DNA of 64,000 nt, taken from positions 883,786 to 947,785 of the forward strand of contig NZ_MSCM01000001.1 in assembly GCF_002954665.1 (NCBI RefSeq), given 5' to 3'. Made by a program: the position numbers and the translations under genes. The notes beneath the pieces were generated by a model that was not told where the DNA came from, made no database searches, and saw only the letters and a program-made list of their open reading frames with translations. Of the stretch, positions 8,393-16,508 are shown piece by piece (the first letter of the stretch is position 1; each line of letters starts with the position of its first letter). The DNA is from Polaribacter glomeratus. Its GTDB lineage: Bacteria > Bacteroidota > Bacteroidia > Flavobacteriales > Flavobacteriaceae.

Positions 8393-9610
8393 TTATCTAT
8401 TTCTTCCGCCTCGCGTTTGTTGTGGCATAAATGGACTTTCGCTTTTATCTGTTGTTTTTGTTTCAGAAGCACTAACGCCTTCTAAACTGTACACTAATTT
8501 ATCACCTTCAGAAATTCCTTCTAAAATTTGAACGTTAACGCCATCACTCGCACCCAAAGTTACTTTTTGAGCTTTAATTTCGCCATTGCTGTTGTAAACC
8601 CAAACAACGCTACCATTACTTCTTTCTGTAGGTCTTTCATTTGTTTGTTGTACCGTAAGATTTTGCTGTTCATTATAAGCTGTTAACTCTGGACGTGTTG
8701 GTTTAAAGTTAATGGCTTTGGCTTCGGCAGTTAATACATCATTTAATTCCAAGGTGTAAATTGAAATGGTTGCTGTTAAGCCTGGTTTTAATTTTAAATC
8801 TGGATTGTCTGCTTTTATAACCACTGTGTAAGTAACAACATTAGAAGTTATTGTTGGGTCTAAACGTACTTGTGTTACTTCTCCTTCAAAAGTTTCGCCA
8901 ATGTATGCATCTACAGTAAAAGTAACGCGTTGCCCTTGTTTTACTTGCCCAATGTCTGCCTCATCTACATTTGCTTCTACTTGCATTTCTTTTAAATCTT
9001 GTGCAATTGTAAACAAAGTTGGTGTGCTTAAACTTGCAGCAACAGTTTGTCCTTCATCAATAGCTCTTGATAAAACAACTCCATTTATTGGCGAATAAAT
9101 ATTTGCATATCCCAAATTTGTTCTCGCAGATTGTAAATCAGATAAACGTTGTGTTACTGTACCTTTTGCTGTTTCATAATTAAATGTAGCTTCATCAAAA
9201 TCTGATTTACTAATTACTTGATTATCATATAAAGACTTTTGTCGGTCATAAATCGTTTTCATATAATTTCTTTGATTTACAGCATTGTCATATACAGCTT
9301 GTGCTTGTATTTTAGATGCGTTTAAATTGGTTTTATCCAATTCTGCAATTAATTGTCCTTGTTTTACTTCGCTATTATAATCTACATATATTTTTTCTAC
9401 AACTCCAGATACTTGTGTACCCACTTCTACTTGCGTTATGGGTTCCATAGTTCCTGTTGCAGTAATCATGGTAGTTACATTTCCTTTTTTTGCTAAAATT
9501 GTTTTGGCTTCTATAATTACTGCATCATTTTGATTGAAATAAAAGTAGGCAACTACAGCAAGTAAAATGATAACAATACTGCTTATGATGATGTTTTTTT
9601 TTGCTTTCAT
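8393..9610 (-). CDS. macA: Efflux periplasmic adaptor (MacA/HlyD family)
   Basis: A 405-residue membrane fusion protein. An N-terminal signal anchor (IIISSIVIILLAVVAYFYF) is followed by a biotinyl/lipoyl half-motif (VGTQVSGVVEKIYVDYNSEV), an alpha-hairpin (about 95-165), the second half-motif (YANIYSPINGVVLSRAIDEG) and beta-barrel and membrane-proximal domains. It bridges the inner-membrane MacB complex and the outer-membrane TolC-like channel. It lies 11 bp after the channel gene and 4 bp before the ATPase gene. The C-terminal tail is rich in Ser, Arg and Gly and probably unstructured. Confidence 0.93.
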   Translation of the reverse strand: MKAKKNIIISSIVIILLAVVAYFYFNQNDAVIIEAKTILAKKGNVTTMITATGTMEPITQVEVGTQVSGVVEKIYVDYNSEVKQGQLIAELDKTNLNASKIQAQAVYDNAVNQRNYMKTIYDRQKSLYDNQVISKSDFDEATFNYETAKGTVTQRLSDLQSARTNLGYANIYSPINGVVLSRAIDEGQTVAASLSTPTLFTIAQDLKEMQVEANVDEADIGQVKQGQRVTFTVDAYIGETFEGEVTQVRLDPTITSNVVTYTVVIKADNPDLKLKPGLTATISIYTLELNDVLTAEAKAINFKPTRPELTAYNEQQNLTVQQTNERPTERSNGSVVWVYNSNGEIKAQKVTLGASDGVNVQILEGISEGDKLVYSLEGVSASETKTTDKSESPFMPQQTRGGRNR

Positions 9611-9621
9611 AATTTTGTTTC

Positions 9622-10953
9622 TTAAAGTTTAATTGAGTTTCCTTGGTAAAATTGTAATAGTTGATGGTATAAAATATTTAAGTATTTAGATTGTAAAAAG
9701 TTTTGTTGAGCGTTTGTATACGTATTTTGACTAATCACTAAATCTGTAGTGTTTAAATCGCCTAATTCATACTTTTTTTGTGCTAGTTTGTAAGATTCTG
9801 CTGCTGCCTTTTTTGAAGCATTAGAAGCAATAACCTGCTCTTGTGCAGAGAGTGCATTTTGATAGGCTGTTTCTACTTTTCTATATACTTCGTTTTCTGT
9901 AGATTTCTTTTTGATTTCTGCTTTTTCGATATTTATAGTGGCAGTTTGTACAGCAGCTTTGGTTTGATTTCTATTAAAAATAGGAATCGTTAAAGACAAC
10001 CCTAATCTTTGATTAAAATTTACATCAAATTGATATGAAAAAGAATTATTATTGATACTTGTATAACCAGAACCTAAACTCCCAGATAAAGCCAATGTTG
10101 GTAAAAATGCACCTTTAGAAATTTCTAATTCCTTTTGGTTTGCTTCAATATTTAAAATACTTGCTTTAACTTCTGGCAAATACCCCAATGCATTTTTATA
10201 AATCTCAAACTTGTTTAATTCTATGTTTATAAAATCTGAATTTTCATCAATAGATTGTATTCGCATATCATCTAAAGGAGATAATTCTAACAACTGTTTT
10301 AAAACAATTATATATTGTTCATAGTCGTTTTTAGCAGCAATTACATTGTATTTATTAGTTGCAGCTTGGCTTTGTGCTTCTGTATAATCATTTAAAGCAA
10401 TAGTTCCTGCTTCTAAACGAGATTTTGCTCTTAACACTTCTTTTTCTGATGCGTCTAAATTATTTTCTGCAATAACAATACTTTCTTTGCTAAATAGCGT
10501 TTGTAAATACGTTTCTAAAATATTTAAAATAATATTGTTTTTTTCTGTTTCTTCTTGATACACACTTTGCTCAAATACTATTTTATTCTGTTTAATTTGA
10601 TTTTTAATTTGATTTCCTTGAAATAAAGTAACTGAAGTATTTAAACCAACATTGGTACTATTAATTTGGTCTGTTACAAAATCACTGGTAATTGGATCTA
10701 TCGTATTTCCGCTTGAAAAATTTTGTGATGTACTACCAAACAAATTAGGTAATCTAGACGATTTTGCTTTGTAATAGTTTACTGCAGCAATGTCTTTATT
10801 TAAGGCAGCATCTTTAATGCTAATATTATTTTCTATAGCGTAATCAATTAGATTTTCTAAAGACCAAACTTTTATCGGTACTGTATTATCGATATCTTGA
10901 GATAATGCAACTTGTGCAAAAAATAAGCTTAAAATAATTAGATATAGTTTCAT
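9622..10953 (-). CDS. TolC-family outer-membrane efflux protein
   Basis: A 443-residue outer-membrane efflux protein with a clear signal peptide (MKLYLIILSLFFAQVALSQ). The rest is the duplicated long-helix structure of TolC: repeated alanine- and asparagine-rich heptads such as ARSRLEAGTIALNDYTEAQS and its counterpart AQKKYELGDLNTTDLVISQN about 200 residues later. It is the first gene of the leftward six-gene efflux operon, so the promoter should lie within 10954-11100. It would form the trimeric exit duct for the MacAB pump. Confidence 0.92.
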   Translation of the reverse strand: MKLYLIILSLFFAQVALSQDIDNTVPIKVWSLENLIDYAIENNISIKDAALNKDIAAVNYYKAKSSRLPNLFGSTSQNFSSGNTIDPITSDFVTDQINSTNVGLNTSVTLFQGNQIKNQIKQNKIVFEQSVYQEETEKNNIILNILETYLQTLFSKESIVIAENNLDASEKEVLRAKSRLEAGTIALNDYTEAQSQAATNKYNVIAAKNDYEQYIIVLKQLLELSPLDDMRIQSIDENSDFINIELNKFEIYKNALGYLPEVKASILNIEANQKELEISKGAFLPTLALSGSLGSGYTSINNNSFSYQFDVNFNQRLGLSLTIPIFNRNQTKAAVQTATINIEKAEIKKKSTENEVYRKVETAYQNALSAQEQVIASNASKKAAAESYKLAQKKYELGDLNTTDLVISQNTYTNAQQNFLQSKYLNILYHQLLQFYQGNSIKL

Positions 10954-11421
10954 TTTTTTTGAATGTTTTAATTGAACAGATCAAAGGTGGAACTATATCC
11001 TATTTTAAGAAACTATAATAGACGCTTGGCATAATTGTCTATACGAATGAGTAAATTTTATATATAAAGTTTTTTTAATAGTTATAACTTTAGTGAATTT
11101 CAATCCCATTCCACACACATTTCACTACGCTCCTATCGTCGTTTCGTAAAAAGCGTATTCCATTGCATTTTTTAAAGAAGATTTGAGAAGAAAAAAAATA
11201 AAGAAGATTGGTGTTTTATAAAGCTTTTTACCAAAGCAAAGTGTACATAACGCAGTACATTATAGTACATTTAGATAGTAATTTCTACATAGCAGTTTTT
11301 ACGGCTATTTACATATTAGTAGATATAATGACTTTAGGCTTTAACGGCATTACGTTAGTAATAATTCAAAGTCGTTGCAACTTTTTTGAAAATTGAATAA
11401 ACTCGCTAGAACTTATTTAAG
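10954..11421. other. Gene-free stretch upstream of the efflux operon
   Basis: Holds the promoter region of the leftward efflux operon. An inverted repeat ATAGAC (11018-11023) / GTCTAT (11037-11042) is a possible regulatory site. A copy of the ~180-bp dispersed repeat follows. No convincing gene is present; a short open frame on the plus strand lies in the repeat and its unique flank and has no family features. Confidence 0.5.
11106..11272 (+). repeat. Dispersed ~180-bp repeat, copy 2
   Basis: Starts CCATTCCACACACATTTCA and ends with ACATAACGCAGTACATTATA then GTACATTT, matching both ends of 3467-3654 closely. The middle is diverged. Confidence 0.7.
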
Positions 11422-11964
11422 TTAAGGCACTAAAAATTCACCAGACCAATCGGTGTTAATTTTAGAAAACAAAATTCGTGTGTGATTAGGACGCTGTAAA
11501 CGTAAATATTCAATCGTATTGGGTATTAGTTTTACGGGACAGAAATAATTTTCTTCTGGTTTGTAATTTACTTCATCAGGATTTATTATTGGCGTGCCTG
11601 GTGCTAAATTAGTGGTATAATCTTTTCGCGAAGACGCTTGCACAGTATGCCAATACGTTGCAATTTGTTCTTTATCTGTAATTAATTCTGCTTTTCCTTC
11701 GATCCGCAATTGCAATAGTTTTTTAGAATCATAAAACAAGGCGCTAAATTCAGCATTATTCTGAATATCTTTTATTTTTTGAGTTCTTTTATCCGTATAA
11801 ATTACCAAACTTGAATCTAACAATGTTTTTCTTAATACAACCGTTCGCTGTCTTGGTTTGCCATTTTCACTGGTAGCCAAAACGAAATATCGAAAAGGAT
11901 GTCGTTTTTTTGAGTGTCCGTTAACAAGTTCTCGTATCGTTTCTTCTAGGTATTGTTGTGTCAA
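11422..11964 (-). CDS. Pyridoxamine 5'-phosphate oxidase-family flavoprotein
   Basis: A 180-residue split-barrel FMN-binding protein of the pyridoxamine-phosphate-oxidase-like superfamily. The N-terminal half shows the barrel strands FRYFVLATSENGKPRQRTVV, then VIYTDKRTQKIKDIQ and ALFYDSKKLLQLRIEGKAEL; the C-terminal part has the EYLRLQRPNHTRILF segment. True PdxH enzymes are usually about 210-230 residues with a conserved C-terminal RLSPQR-like motif; that motif is absent here, so I do not call it pdxH. It may be an FMN-dependent oxidoreductase of unknown substrate. It stands alone, with a palindrome 43 bp upstream of its start. Confidence 0.8.
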   Translation of the reverse strand: MTQQYLEETIRELVNGHSKKRHPFRYFVLATSENGKPRQRTVVLRKTLLDSSLVIYTDKRTQKIKDIQNNAEFSALFYDSKKLLQLRIEGKAELITDKEQIATYWHTVQASSRKDYTTNLAPGTPIINPDEVNYKPEENYFCPVKLIPNTIEYLRLQRPNHTRILFSKINTDWSGEFLVP

Positions 11965-12006
11965 TTTAATTGGTTTAATTAAAACTAAATTATATCATTT
12001 TGCTTA

Positions 12007-12028
12007 ATAAGTTGTACTAACAACTTAT
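12007..12028 (-). promoter_or_regulatory. 22-bp palindrome upstream of the flavoprotein gene
   Basis: ATAAGTTGT (12007-12015) and ACAACTTAT (12020-12028) are perfect inverted repeats separated by 4 bp. The position about 43 bp upstream of the start codon suits a dimeric regulator. No matching -7 box is obvious, so the role is unproven. Confidence 0.4.
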
Positions 12029-12417
12029 CAATGCGAATTTAGTTCATTTTCATTTTAACTAAAAATGACTTTAACTTAAAATTTTAATAAAATTAAGAGT
12101 ATGTATTGCAAAAATAGGTGTTGTAAAACATTTATTGTACAAAGTATGCATTGGACACAATTGCTGCTTCACTCCTATTTTATTTTTTAAAATGCATTTG
12201 ATTTTACTAGGAAGAAAACTTTTAAAAGAAAAAAATAGTTGCTTAAAGCAGATAAAAGATTTTATGTTTTTAAGAGATTTTACAAAATGTAGCAATTAAA
12301 TAGTAACGTTGCCGAAAAACATTTTTTACTAAAGTATCAATAAGTATTGATGTTTTACAATTTTGCTGACAAGATAAATTTTCCAAAAGATTATAATAAG
12401 AAAATAAACTTAGTTTT

Positions 12418-12457
12418 ATAAAGTCGAGAACAAATATAATTTTACCCTCGACTTTAT
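12418..12457 (-). terminator. Inverted repeat after the PH-domain gene
   Basis: ATAAAGTCGAG (12418-12428) pairs with CTCGACTTTAT (12447-12457), just past the stop codon of the leftward gene. The loop is about 18 nt and only a weak T-run follows on the minus strand, so it may terminate poorly. Confidence 0.45.
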
Positions 12458-12465
12458 TGTTTAAA

Positions 12466-12837
12466 TTAGTTAGACATTTCTTGAAATTTTTTTCTGAAAG
12501 CCAAAGGACTTTTAATTTTTGGAAACACTTCTTTTGTTCCGCCTGAACCAACAATTCTAATTGTGCCATAACCAAGAATACGTCCCAAAATTCCTTGGTC
12601 AACATTTACACTTTCAATTTTTGTATGGTTCATTTCAAAAGTCTTTCTGCTTATTAAACCTGTCTTAATAATTACACGTTTGTTTGTAATTGCAAACTCG
12701 TCTGTGTATTTGTCGATTAGTGGTGCAATAAATAAGGTTAATATTGCTCTTAAATTGCAGAAAATTATCCAATGATATGTTGTTTCTAATTCAATGTGTT
12801 CGTCTTTGATTAAATTGTTATCTATATATTTGCCCAT
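12466..12837 (-). CDS. Bacterial PH-domain protein (YdbS/YdbT-like)
   Basis: This 123-residue protein has a short hydrophobic hairpin region (about 20-42, YHWIIFCNLRAILTLFIAPL) followed by a bacterial pleckstrin-homology domain with the typical DEFAITNKRVIIKTGLISRK and ESVNVDQGILGRILGYGTIR motifs. Proteins of this type are small membrane-associated proteins of unclear function. It has no operon partner; the neighbours are spacer sequences with inverted repeats. Membership of the bPH_2 family is clear from the motifs; the role is unknown. Confidence 0.85.
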   Translation of the reverse strand: MGKYIDNNLIKDEHIELETTYHWIIFCNLRAILTLFIAPLIDKYTDEFAITNKRVIIKTGLISRKTFEMNHTKIESVNVDQGILGRILGYGTIRIVGSGGTKEVFPKIKSPLAFRKKFQEMSN

Positions 12838-13287
12838 TTTATTATAATTTTAAAATTGTTTTTTTTCTCCTAGTCTTGTGGCTATTCGGTGTCGCCCTGT
12901 ATTTTTTATGGTTTTAAGTCTCCAAAATAAATTTCTTTGGTCGTCGGGTTTTTCAACTGCCGTTCAGAATATGTGGTGGTTATCTTATCATTTGTCCGTT
13001 TGGTTTGTGTCTGTTAAACTTGCCCACATTGTTGTATGCAGTTTGTTGCGTGGTTTAAGCATTGACTTTAGTAAATAATTACTTACCAAGTAAGTCTGCG
13101 AGGACTTTTGTAAATTGGCTAAAACAAGTAATTTCATTTTCAAATCTTAATAGATTATTAAAGTACTTTTATTTTCCTATTTTTTTTTATAATAACGAAT
13201 ATTTTTTTCGCCTTGCAGATTAGGTGTTTGTGTAAGAAAAGTTGTGTGGTTTAAGCAATAAATTAAATACGGTGCTCTACCCAGTTT
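12838..13287. other. Spacer with cassette-like repeat motifs
   Basis: A 450-bp gene-free spacer. GCGTGGTTTAAGCATTGACT (13049) and GTGTGGTTTAAGCAATAAAT (13244) are near-identical motifs about 195 bp apart, each preceded by a GTTG-containing block (TTGTTGTATGCAG at 13030; AAAAGTTGTG at 13238). A related motif (GATAAAGCACTAATTTAGTA) sits in the spacer at 16401. The same type of G- and T-rich spacer flanks the other genes of this region. Confidence 0.5.
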
Positions 13288-13587
13288 TTATTCAGCTATT
13301 CTTTTTCTCAAATCCATTCTTTCGTGTAAGATTCTTGTTATTTCAATATAATCCTCACTTAATGTTCGATAAAATATTATGTGTCGGTTTGCTTTAATTC
13401 CAAGAAGTTGCTTTGAAATTCCCTCGTAGTTTTTTCCTAAATCTATATTTTCAGCTATCTCTTCACAATTTGAAATTAATTCATTGTAATATTTGTCGGC
13501 TAGTTTCTCCGACCAAACTTCAAATGTATATTGCCAAATTTTTGATAAATCAGCAACAGCTTTGTTCGTCAGTTTATATTTTGACAT
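13288..13587 (-). CDS. parE: ParE/RelE-superfamily toxin
   Basis: A 99-residue protein of the ParE/RelE fold. N-terminal helices (KLTNKAVADLSKIWQYTFEV and WSEKLADKYYNELI) are followed by the beta-sheet segment KANRHIIFYRTLSEDYIEIT and the C-terminal RILHERMDLRKRI, the usual ParE ending. ParE toxins inhibit DNA gyrase. It overlaps the upstream antitoxin gene by 14 bp, the usual antitoxin-first order, so the two are translationally coupled. Gyrase as target is family knowledge, not shown here. Confidence 0.9.
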   Translation of the reverse strand: MSKYKLTNKAVADLSKIWQYTFEVWSEKLADKYYNELISNCEEIAENIDLGKNYEGISKQLLGIKANRHIIFYRTLSEDYIEITRILHERMDLRKRIAE

Positions 13588-13831
13588 TCGAATTTTTTTT
13601 CGCTTTTAGTGATTCAAGATGTTTTTTTGGGTCAAAATCGTGAGCAATTCCGCTGTCAATCCCTTCTTGAATTGCATTTTTCAAAGCAATAACTTTACTT
13701 TCTTCTTCTTCCAAAAGTCTTAATCCAGCACGAATAACTTCGCTAACGTTTTTAAATCTTCCTTCCTTAATGCTAATTTGGACGAATTGGTCAAAATAAT
13801 TTCCGAGTGATATTGAAGTATTTTTGTTCAT
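13574..13831 (-). CDS. parD: ParD-family antitoxin (CC2985 type)
   Basis: An 85-residue antitoxin. A ribbon-helix-helix DNA-binding N-terminus (SISLGNYFDQFVQISIKEGR and NVSEVIRAGLRLLEEEE) is followed by an acidic-to-basic tail (IDSGIAHDFDPKKHLE) that wraps the toxin. It neutralises the toxin encoded immediately downstream and should repress its own promoter: a perfect 19-bp palindrome lies in the promoter spacer 19 bp upstream of the start codon. Confidence 0.92.
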   Translation of the reverse strand: MNKNTSISLGNYFDQFVQISIKEGRFKNVSEVIRAGLRLLEEEESKVIALKNAIQEGIDSGIAHDFDPKKHLESLKAKKNSNVKI

Positions 13832-13849
13832 TATGGAGCTAATTTAATT

Positions 13850-13879
13850 CAAATATACCAAAATTTGGTATAACCTCAA
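13850..13879 (-). promoter_or_regulatory. parDE promoter with palindromic operator
   Basis: On the minus strand TTG (complement of 13877-13879) is separated by exactly 19 bp from TATATTTG (complement of 13850-13857), matching TTG-N19-TAnnTTTG. A perfect palindrome TATACCAAA-A-TTTGGTATA at 13854-13872 overlaps the -7 box and fills most of the spacer, the expected place for ParD autorepression. Confidence 0.75.
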
Positions 13880-13904
13880 TTTTTTTTTCATATTGCGTAG
13901 AACT

Positions 13905-14028
13905 TTGTTGTATGTGAAAAGTAGGCGATTTCGAAGCACAAACCTTTCGTATAAACACAAACTTTGATACAAGCTAAAAGCTTTAGATTTAACACTAACT
14001 CGCCTATTTTTATATACATTGTTATGCC
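13905..14028. repeat. Long imperfect inverted repeat (cassette-type spacer)
   Basis: TTGTTGTATGTGAAAAGTAG plus GCGA (13905-13928) faces its near complement TCGCCTATTTTTATATACAT plus TGTTATGCC (14000-14028). The ~70-bp interior is rich in short inverted motifs (AAAGCTTTTAGCTT type on the minus strand). The element separates parDE from the AAA ATPase gene. The right end GTTATGC is one base off the attC core form GTTRRRY. Confidence 0.6.
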
Positions 14029-14040
14029 TTTGCCCTTTTT

Positions 14041-16254
14041 CTATTCGGCATTTTCGTTAATATTCATCATCATATTGTAGTGTCCTTCGTGATTGGTTAA
14101 AAGGAATATGTCCTTAAAAACCTTTTTATAAGTTTCAATAGTTCTGTCTTGTAGTTCAATATACAAATCGTCATTAATGCTGTGCGAGCCATCATTAATC
14201 CAGCTTATTAAAGACCTGCAAATTTCTTGTTCTTCTTTGGTTGCAAACTTTTGAATTAAGTAATCGTCTCCATATTTTCCAAGTAATCTAAAGTAATTTT
14301 CAATAATTCTCCGCATTATATTTTGTATTGTTAGGCTTGAAATCGGACTTTCGTTTTTCAGCTCTTGCCACAAAAGTTCATATGAACTTTGTATTGGGTT
14401 TTCCATTAAAAAACTTTGTAGAGTCGTAGCCTTATCTTTCTTTCGTAAAATCCAAAAGTTGGTTTTGTTACATTTTTTTGTTCTTCCGTCAATGAATGAA
14501 ACTTCTTTGTGAAAGTAAACATTGTGGGTTAATAATATTAGTTGTTTGATATTTCCAGTTCCTAATTTTATCTCTTTTATAATCTCCTTGATTAACGTAC
14601 TAACAACAAACAATATATTGCTGTCCAAACTTGAAATAGGGTCATCAACTACTAAAATTCTTTCATCATTTACCGAATCTTCAGATATACTTCCTTTTGC
14701 CAATTGCAGATAATAAAGGAAAGTAATAAATGTTATTTCTCCTTCACTTAAAGTTGTTTCAGCAATAGTTCCGTCTTCTCGTTGAATTTGATAAAATCCT
14801 TCTTCTGATGTTGGCACAATTTCAAAATTTAAAAAGCCGTAGGATTTTAGTAATCTGTTAATTTCATTTATAGTTGGTTGAATACTCGTAAAATTCTTAC
14901 TCAAGTTTTTGATTTCCAAATCTAATAAATTAAACTCTATTAATTTTGCATCTATTTGAGTCTTTAATGTTATGATTCCAACGATTAAACCATTCTTCAC
15001 GGTGTTGAATTGCGTTATTTCAGTTTTGTATTCTTCAATTAATAACTTCCAAATTGCCTTAATTAAACTGTTTTTTTCTGTGTTGAAGTTTGCAACTATA
15101 TCATTATGAGCTTTTATTTCTGCATTTGCATTAACAACTAATTCAGAAATCAAGTCCAATTGTTCTTTTAAAGAAATCAATTTAATGCTTCTGCTTGGTT
15201 CCTTTACTTTATTGCTCAACAATTCGGAATTTGCAGTAATTTGACTTATGAAGGTTTTTAAGAATGCTGAATACCTGTCGATATTAAGTTTTGAATTCTT
15301 AAAATCTTTTTGATTTGTTTCTAAAGAATTTAGTTCGTTGATTAAATTTTGAGTTAGAGAATTATACTCTTGTTTCAACTCTTTAATAGATTTTATATCG
15401 CTCAAATAAGTTTCATCAAAGAAACTTTCTAATTGATTTTTAAAATTTAAAGTTATTGTTTTTTCTTGACAAAATGGACATGTTTCATCTTCTTGAAGAT
15501 AATCTCTCCCTTGATTTACCCAGTCATTAATATTTAATTTCTGAATGAGTTTAGCAATATCCACATCAGCTTTACCTACAATGATTTTCTTCCAGATTTT
15601 TTTGTTTTCGATTTCAATAATCCGTTCAAAATCAAGCGGATTTATCGTTGTTATAGTTTCTGGAACTTCTCCAAAAATTGTTTTTGCTTTCTGTTTGAGA
15701 TTTGCTAAAGTTTCTAAAGTTGCTGTATTTGTGCCAAATTCTTGCAAAAATTTGTTCTTGAAACTTTCCTTTTGTAAGGTTCCAGTAAATGCTTCTTTAA
15801 AAGTTGGTTCATATTTCTTGTAAATTTTTGTCCAAGTTTTTTCTTTAAAGTCGTTTTCTAATGTTTCTTTTTTTTGAATTTGAGAAGTTTGTGTTTCTCT
15901 TTTTTTTATTCCATCTGCTTTTAGAGCCTTTAATTCTTCAGTTTTATCCGCAATAGCTTTCACTTGTTCCGCTGTTGCTTCTCCAAGAGTAAAAACACCA
16001 ATCAATTTTCCTTTTCCAAAATTTCTTTCTCGAAACTCTTTGTTATAAACTAATGTGTCTAAAGGAATATCACTTTGCCAAGCTAATGAGCAATTAAAAA
16101 ACTTTTCGTCAGAGTTATCGTAAAGATAATTTGAAATTGTTGTTTTGCCACAACCATTTGCACCATAAATGAAATTAACTTTCTTTAAGTCAAGTATTTG
16201 AATGCCGATATTGTCGTAAGTTGCAAAGTCTTTTATGGTAATATTTTCTATCAT
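14041..16254 (-). CDS. RloC/PrrC-like AAA ATPase with CxxC hook, probable phage defence
   Basis: A 737-residue AAA_13/ABC-type ATPase. Walker A is GANGCGKTT (31-39). A segment with VYNKEFRERNFGKGKLIGVF and FTLGEATAEQ resembles the conserved N-terminal block of PrrC and RloC. Long coiled coils run from about 75-250 and 280-460, with a zinc-hook-like CPFC near 257 at the tip. The signature LSEGE is near 501, Walker B (ILVVDDPISSLD) near 531, then LLTHN. The C-terminus has Arg-x3-Glu (RRIIE, about 646-650) and a His in DGSH (about 689), resembling the Arg-Glu-His triad of PrrC-family tRNA anticodon nucleases. No restriction-modification genes are adjacent, as is common for RloC. The ATPase family is clear; the nuclease role is inference. 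Confidence 0.8.
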   Translation of the reverse strand: MIENITIKDFATYDNIGIQILDLKKVNFIYGANGCGKTTISNYLYDNSDEKFFNCSLAWQSDIPLDTLVYNKEFRERNFGKGKLIGVFTLGEATAEQVKAIADKTEELKALKADGIKKRETQTSQIQKKETLENDFKEKTWTKIYKKYEPTFKEAFTGTLQKESFKNKFLQEFGTNTATLETLANLKQKAKTIFGEVPETITTINPLDFERIIEIENKKIWKKIIVGKADVDIAKLIQKLNINDWVNQGRDYLQEDETCPFCQEKTITLNFKNQLESFFDETYLSDIKSIKELKQEYNSLTQNLINELNSLETNQKDFKNSKLNIDRYSAFLKTFISQITANSELLSNKVKEPSRSIKLISLKEQLDLISELVVNANAEIKAHNDIVANFNTEKNSLIKAIWKLLIEEYKTEITQFNTVKNGLIVGIITLKTQIDAKLIEFNLLDLEIKNLSKNFTSIQPTINEINRLLKSYGFLNFEIVPTSEEGFYQIQREDGTIAETTLSEGEITFITFLYYLQLAKGSISEDSVNDERILVVDDPISSLDSNILFVVSTLIKEIIKEIKLGTGNIKQLILLTHNVYFHKEVSFIDGRTKKCNKTNFWILRKKDKATTLQSFLMENPIQSSYELLWQELKNESPISSLTIQNIMRRIIENYFRLLGKYGDDYLIQKFATKEEQEICRSLISWINDGSHSINDDLYIELQDRTIETYKKVFKDIFLLTNHEGHYNMMMNINENAE

Positions 16255-16310
16255 TTCAGGTATTTAAATTGGATTGTTTGTTTTTTGCAGTTTGTTTTCT
16301 TTAGGTGAGT

Positions 16311-16444
16311 CACAACGTGTTTGTATAAACAAAGTCGTGTTTTTTGTGTGCGAGGAATTTCCGAAGGAAATACAGAAGTAGCAAAAATGCAACTGCCGTT
16401 GATAAAGCACTAATTTAGTAATTTTTTTTATACGTTGTTGTGTG
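16311..16444. repeat. Inverted-repeat spacer upstream of the AAA ATPase
   Basis: CACAACGTGTTTGTATAA (from 16311) faces TTATACGTTGTTGTGTG (ending 16444), an imperfect inverted repeat around a core containing CTGCCGTTGATAAAGCACTA. It has the same style as the spacer at 13905-14028 and shares a motif with 12838-13287. Confidence 0.55.
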
Positions 16445-16508
16445 TAGTTTTATTAAATTAACGATTTTGAATAATTTATTTTAATAATTTTCATAACTAT
16501 TTAATAAA

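Larger units (their letters stand above)
11965..12465. other. AT-rich gene-free stretch
   Basis: About 500 bp between the flavoprotein gene start and the PH-domain gene end. It holds the palindrome at 12007-12028 and the hairpin at 12418-12457. Short open frames here show no family features and overlap low-complexity AT-rich sequence. Confidence 0.5.

Noticed and set aside
11018..11042. LytTR binding site for the efflux operon
   Set aside because: The repeat ATAGAC/GTCTAT is inverted, not a 21-bp direct repeat, so it does not match the LytTR layout seen at the three other promoters.
11208..11396. 62-codon plus-strand open frame
   Set aside because: It lies partly in the ~180-bp dispersed repeat, has no family features, and the other repeat copy does not preserve the frame.
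12071..12295. Minus-strand open frames between the flavoprotein and PH-domain genes
   Set aside because: Low-complexity Phe/Lys/Cys composition, no recognisable start context, and overlap with the PH-domain gene for the second one (12270-12605).
12878..13078. 66-codon plus-strand open frame in the spacer
   Set aside because: It lies in a repeat-bearing spacer and its translation (many Trp, Ser and Phe) has no family features.
13905..14028. True integron attC site
   Set aside because: The folded shape and GTTATGC end are suggestive, but the core differs from GTTRRRY and no integron integrase gene is in the window; reported only as an inverted-repeat spacer.
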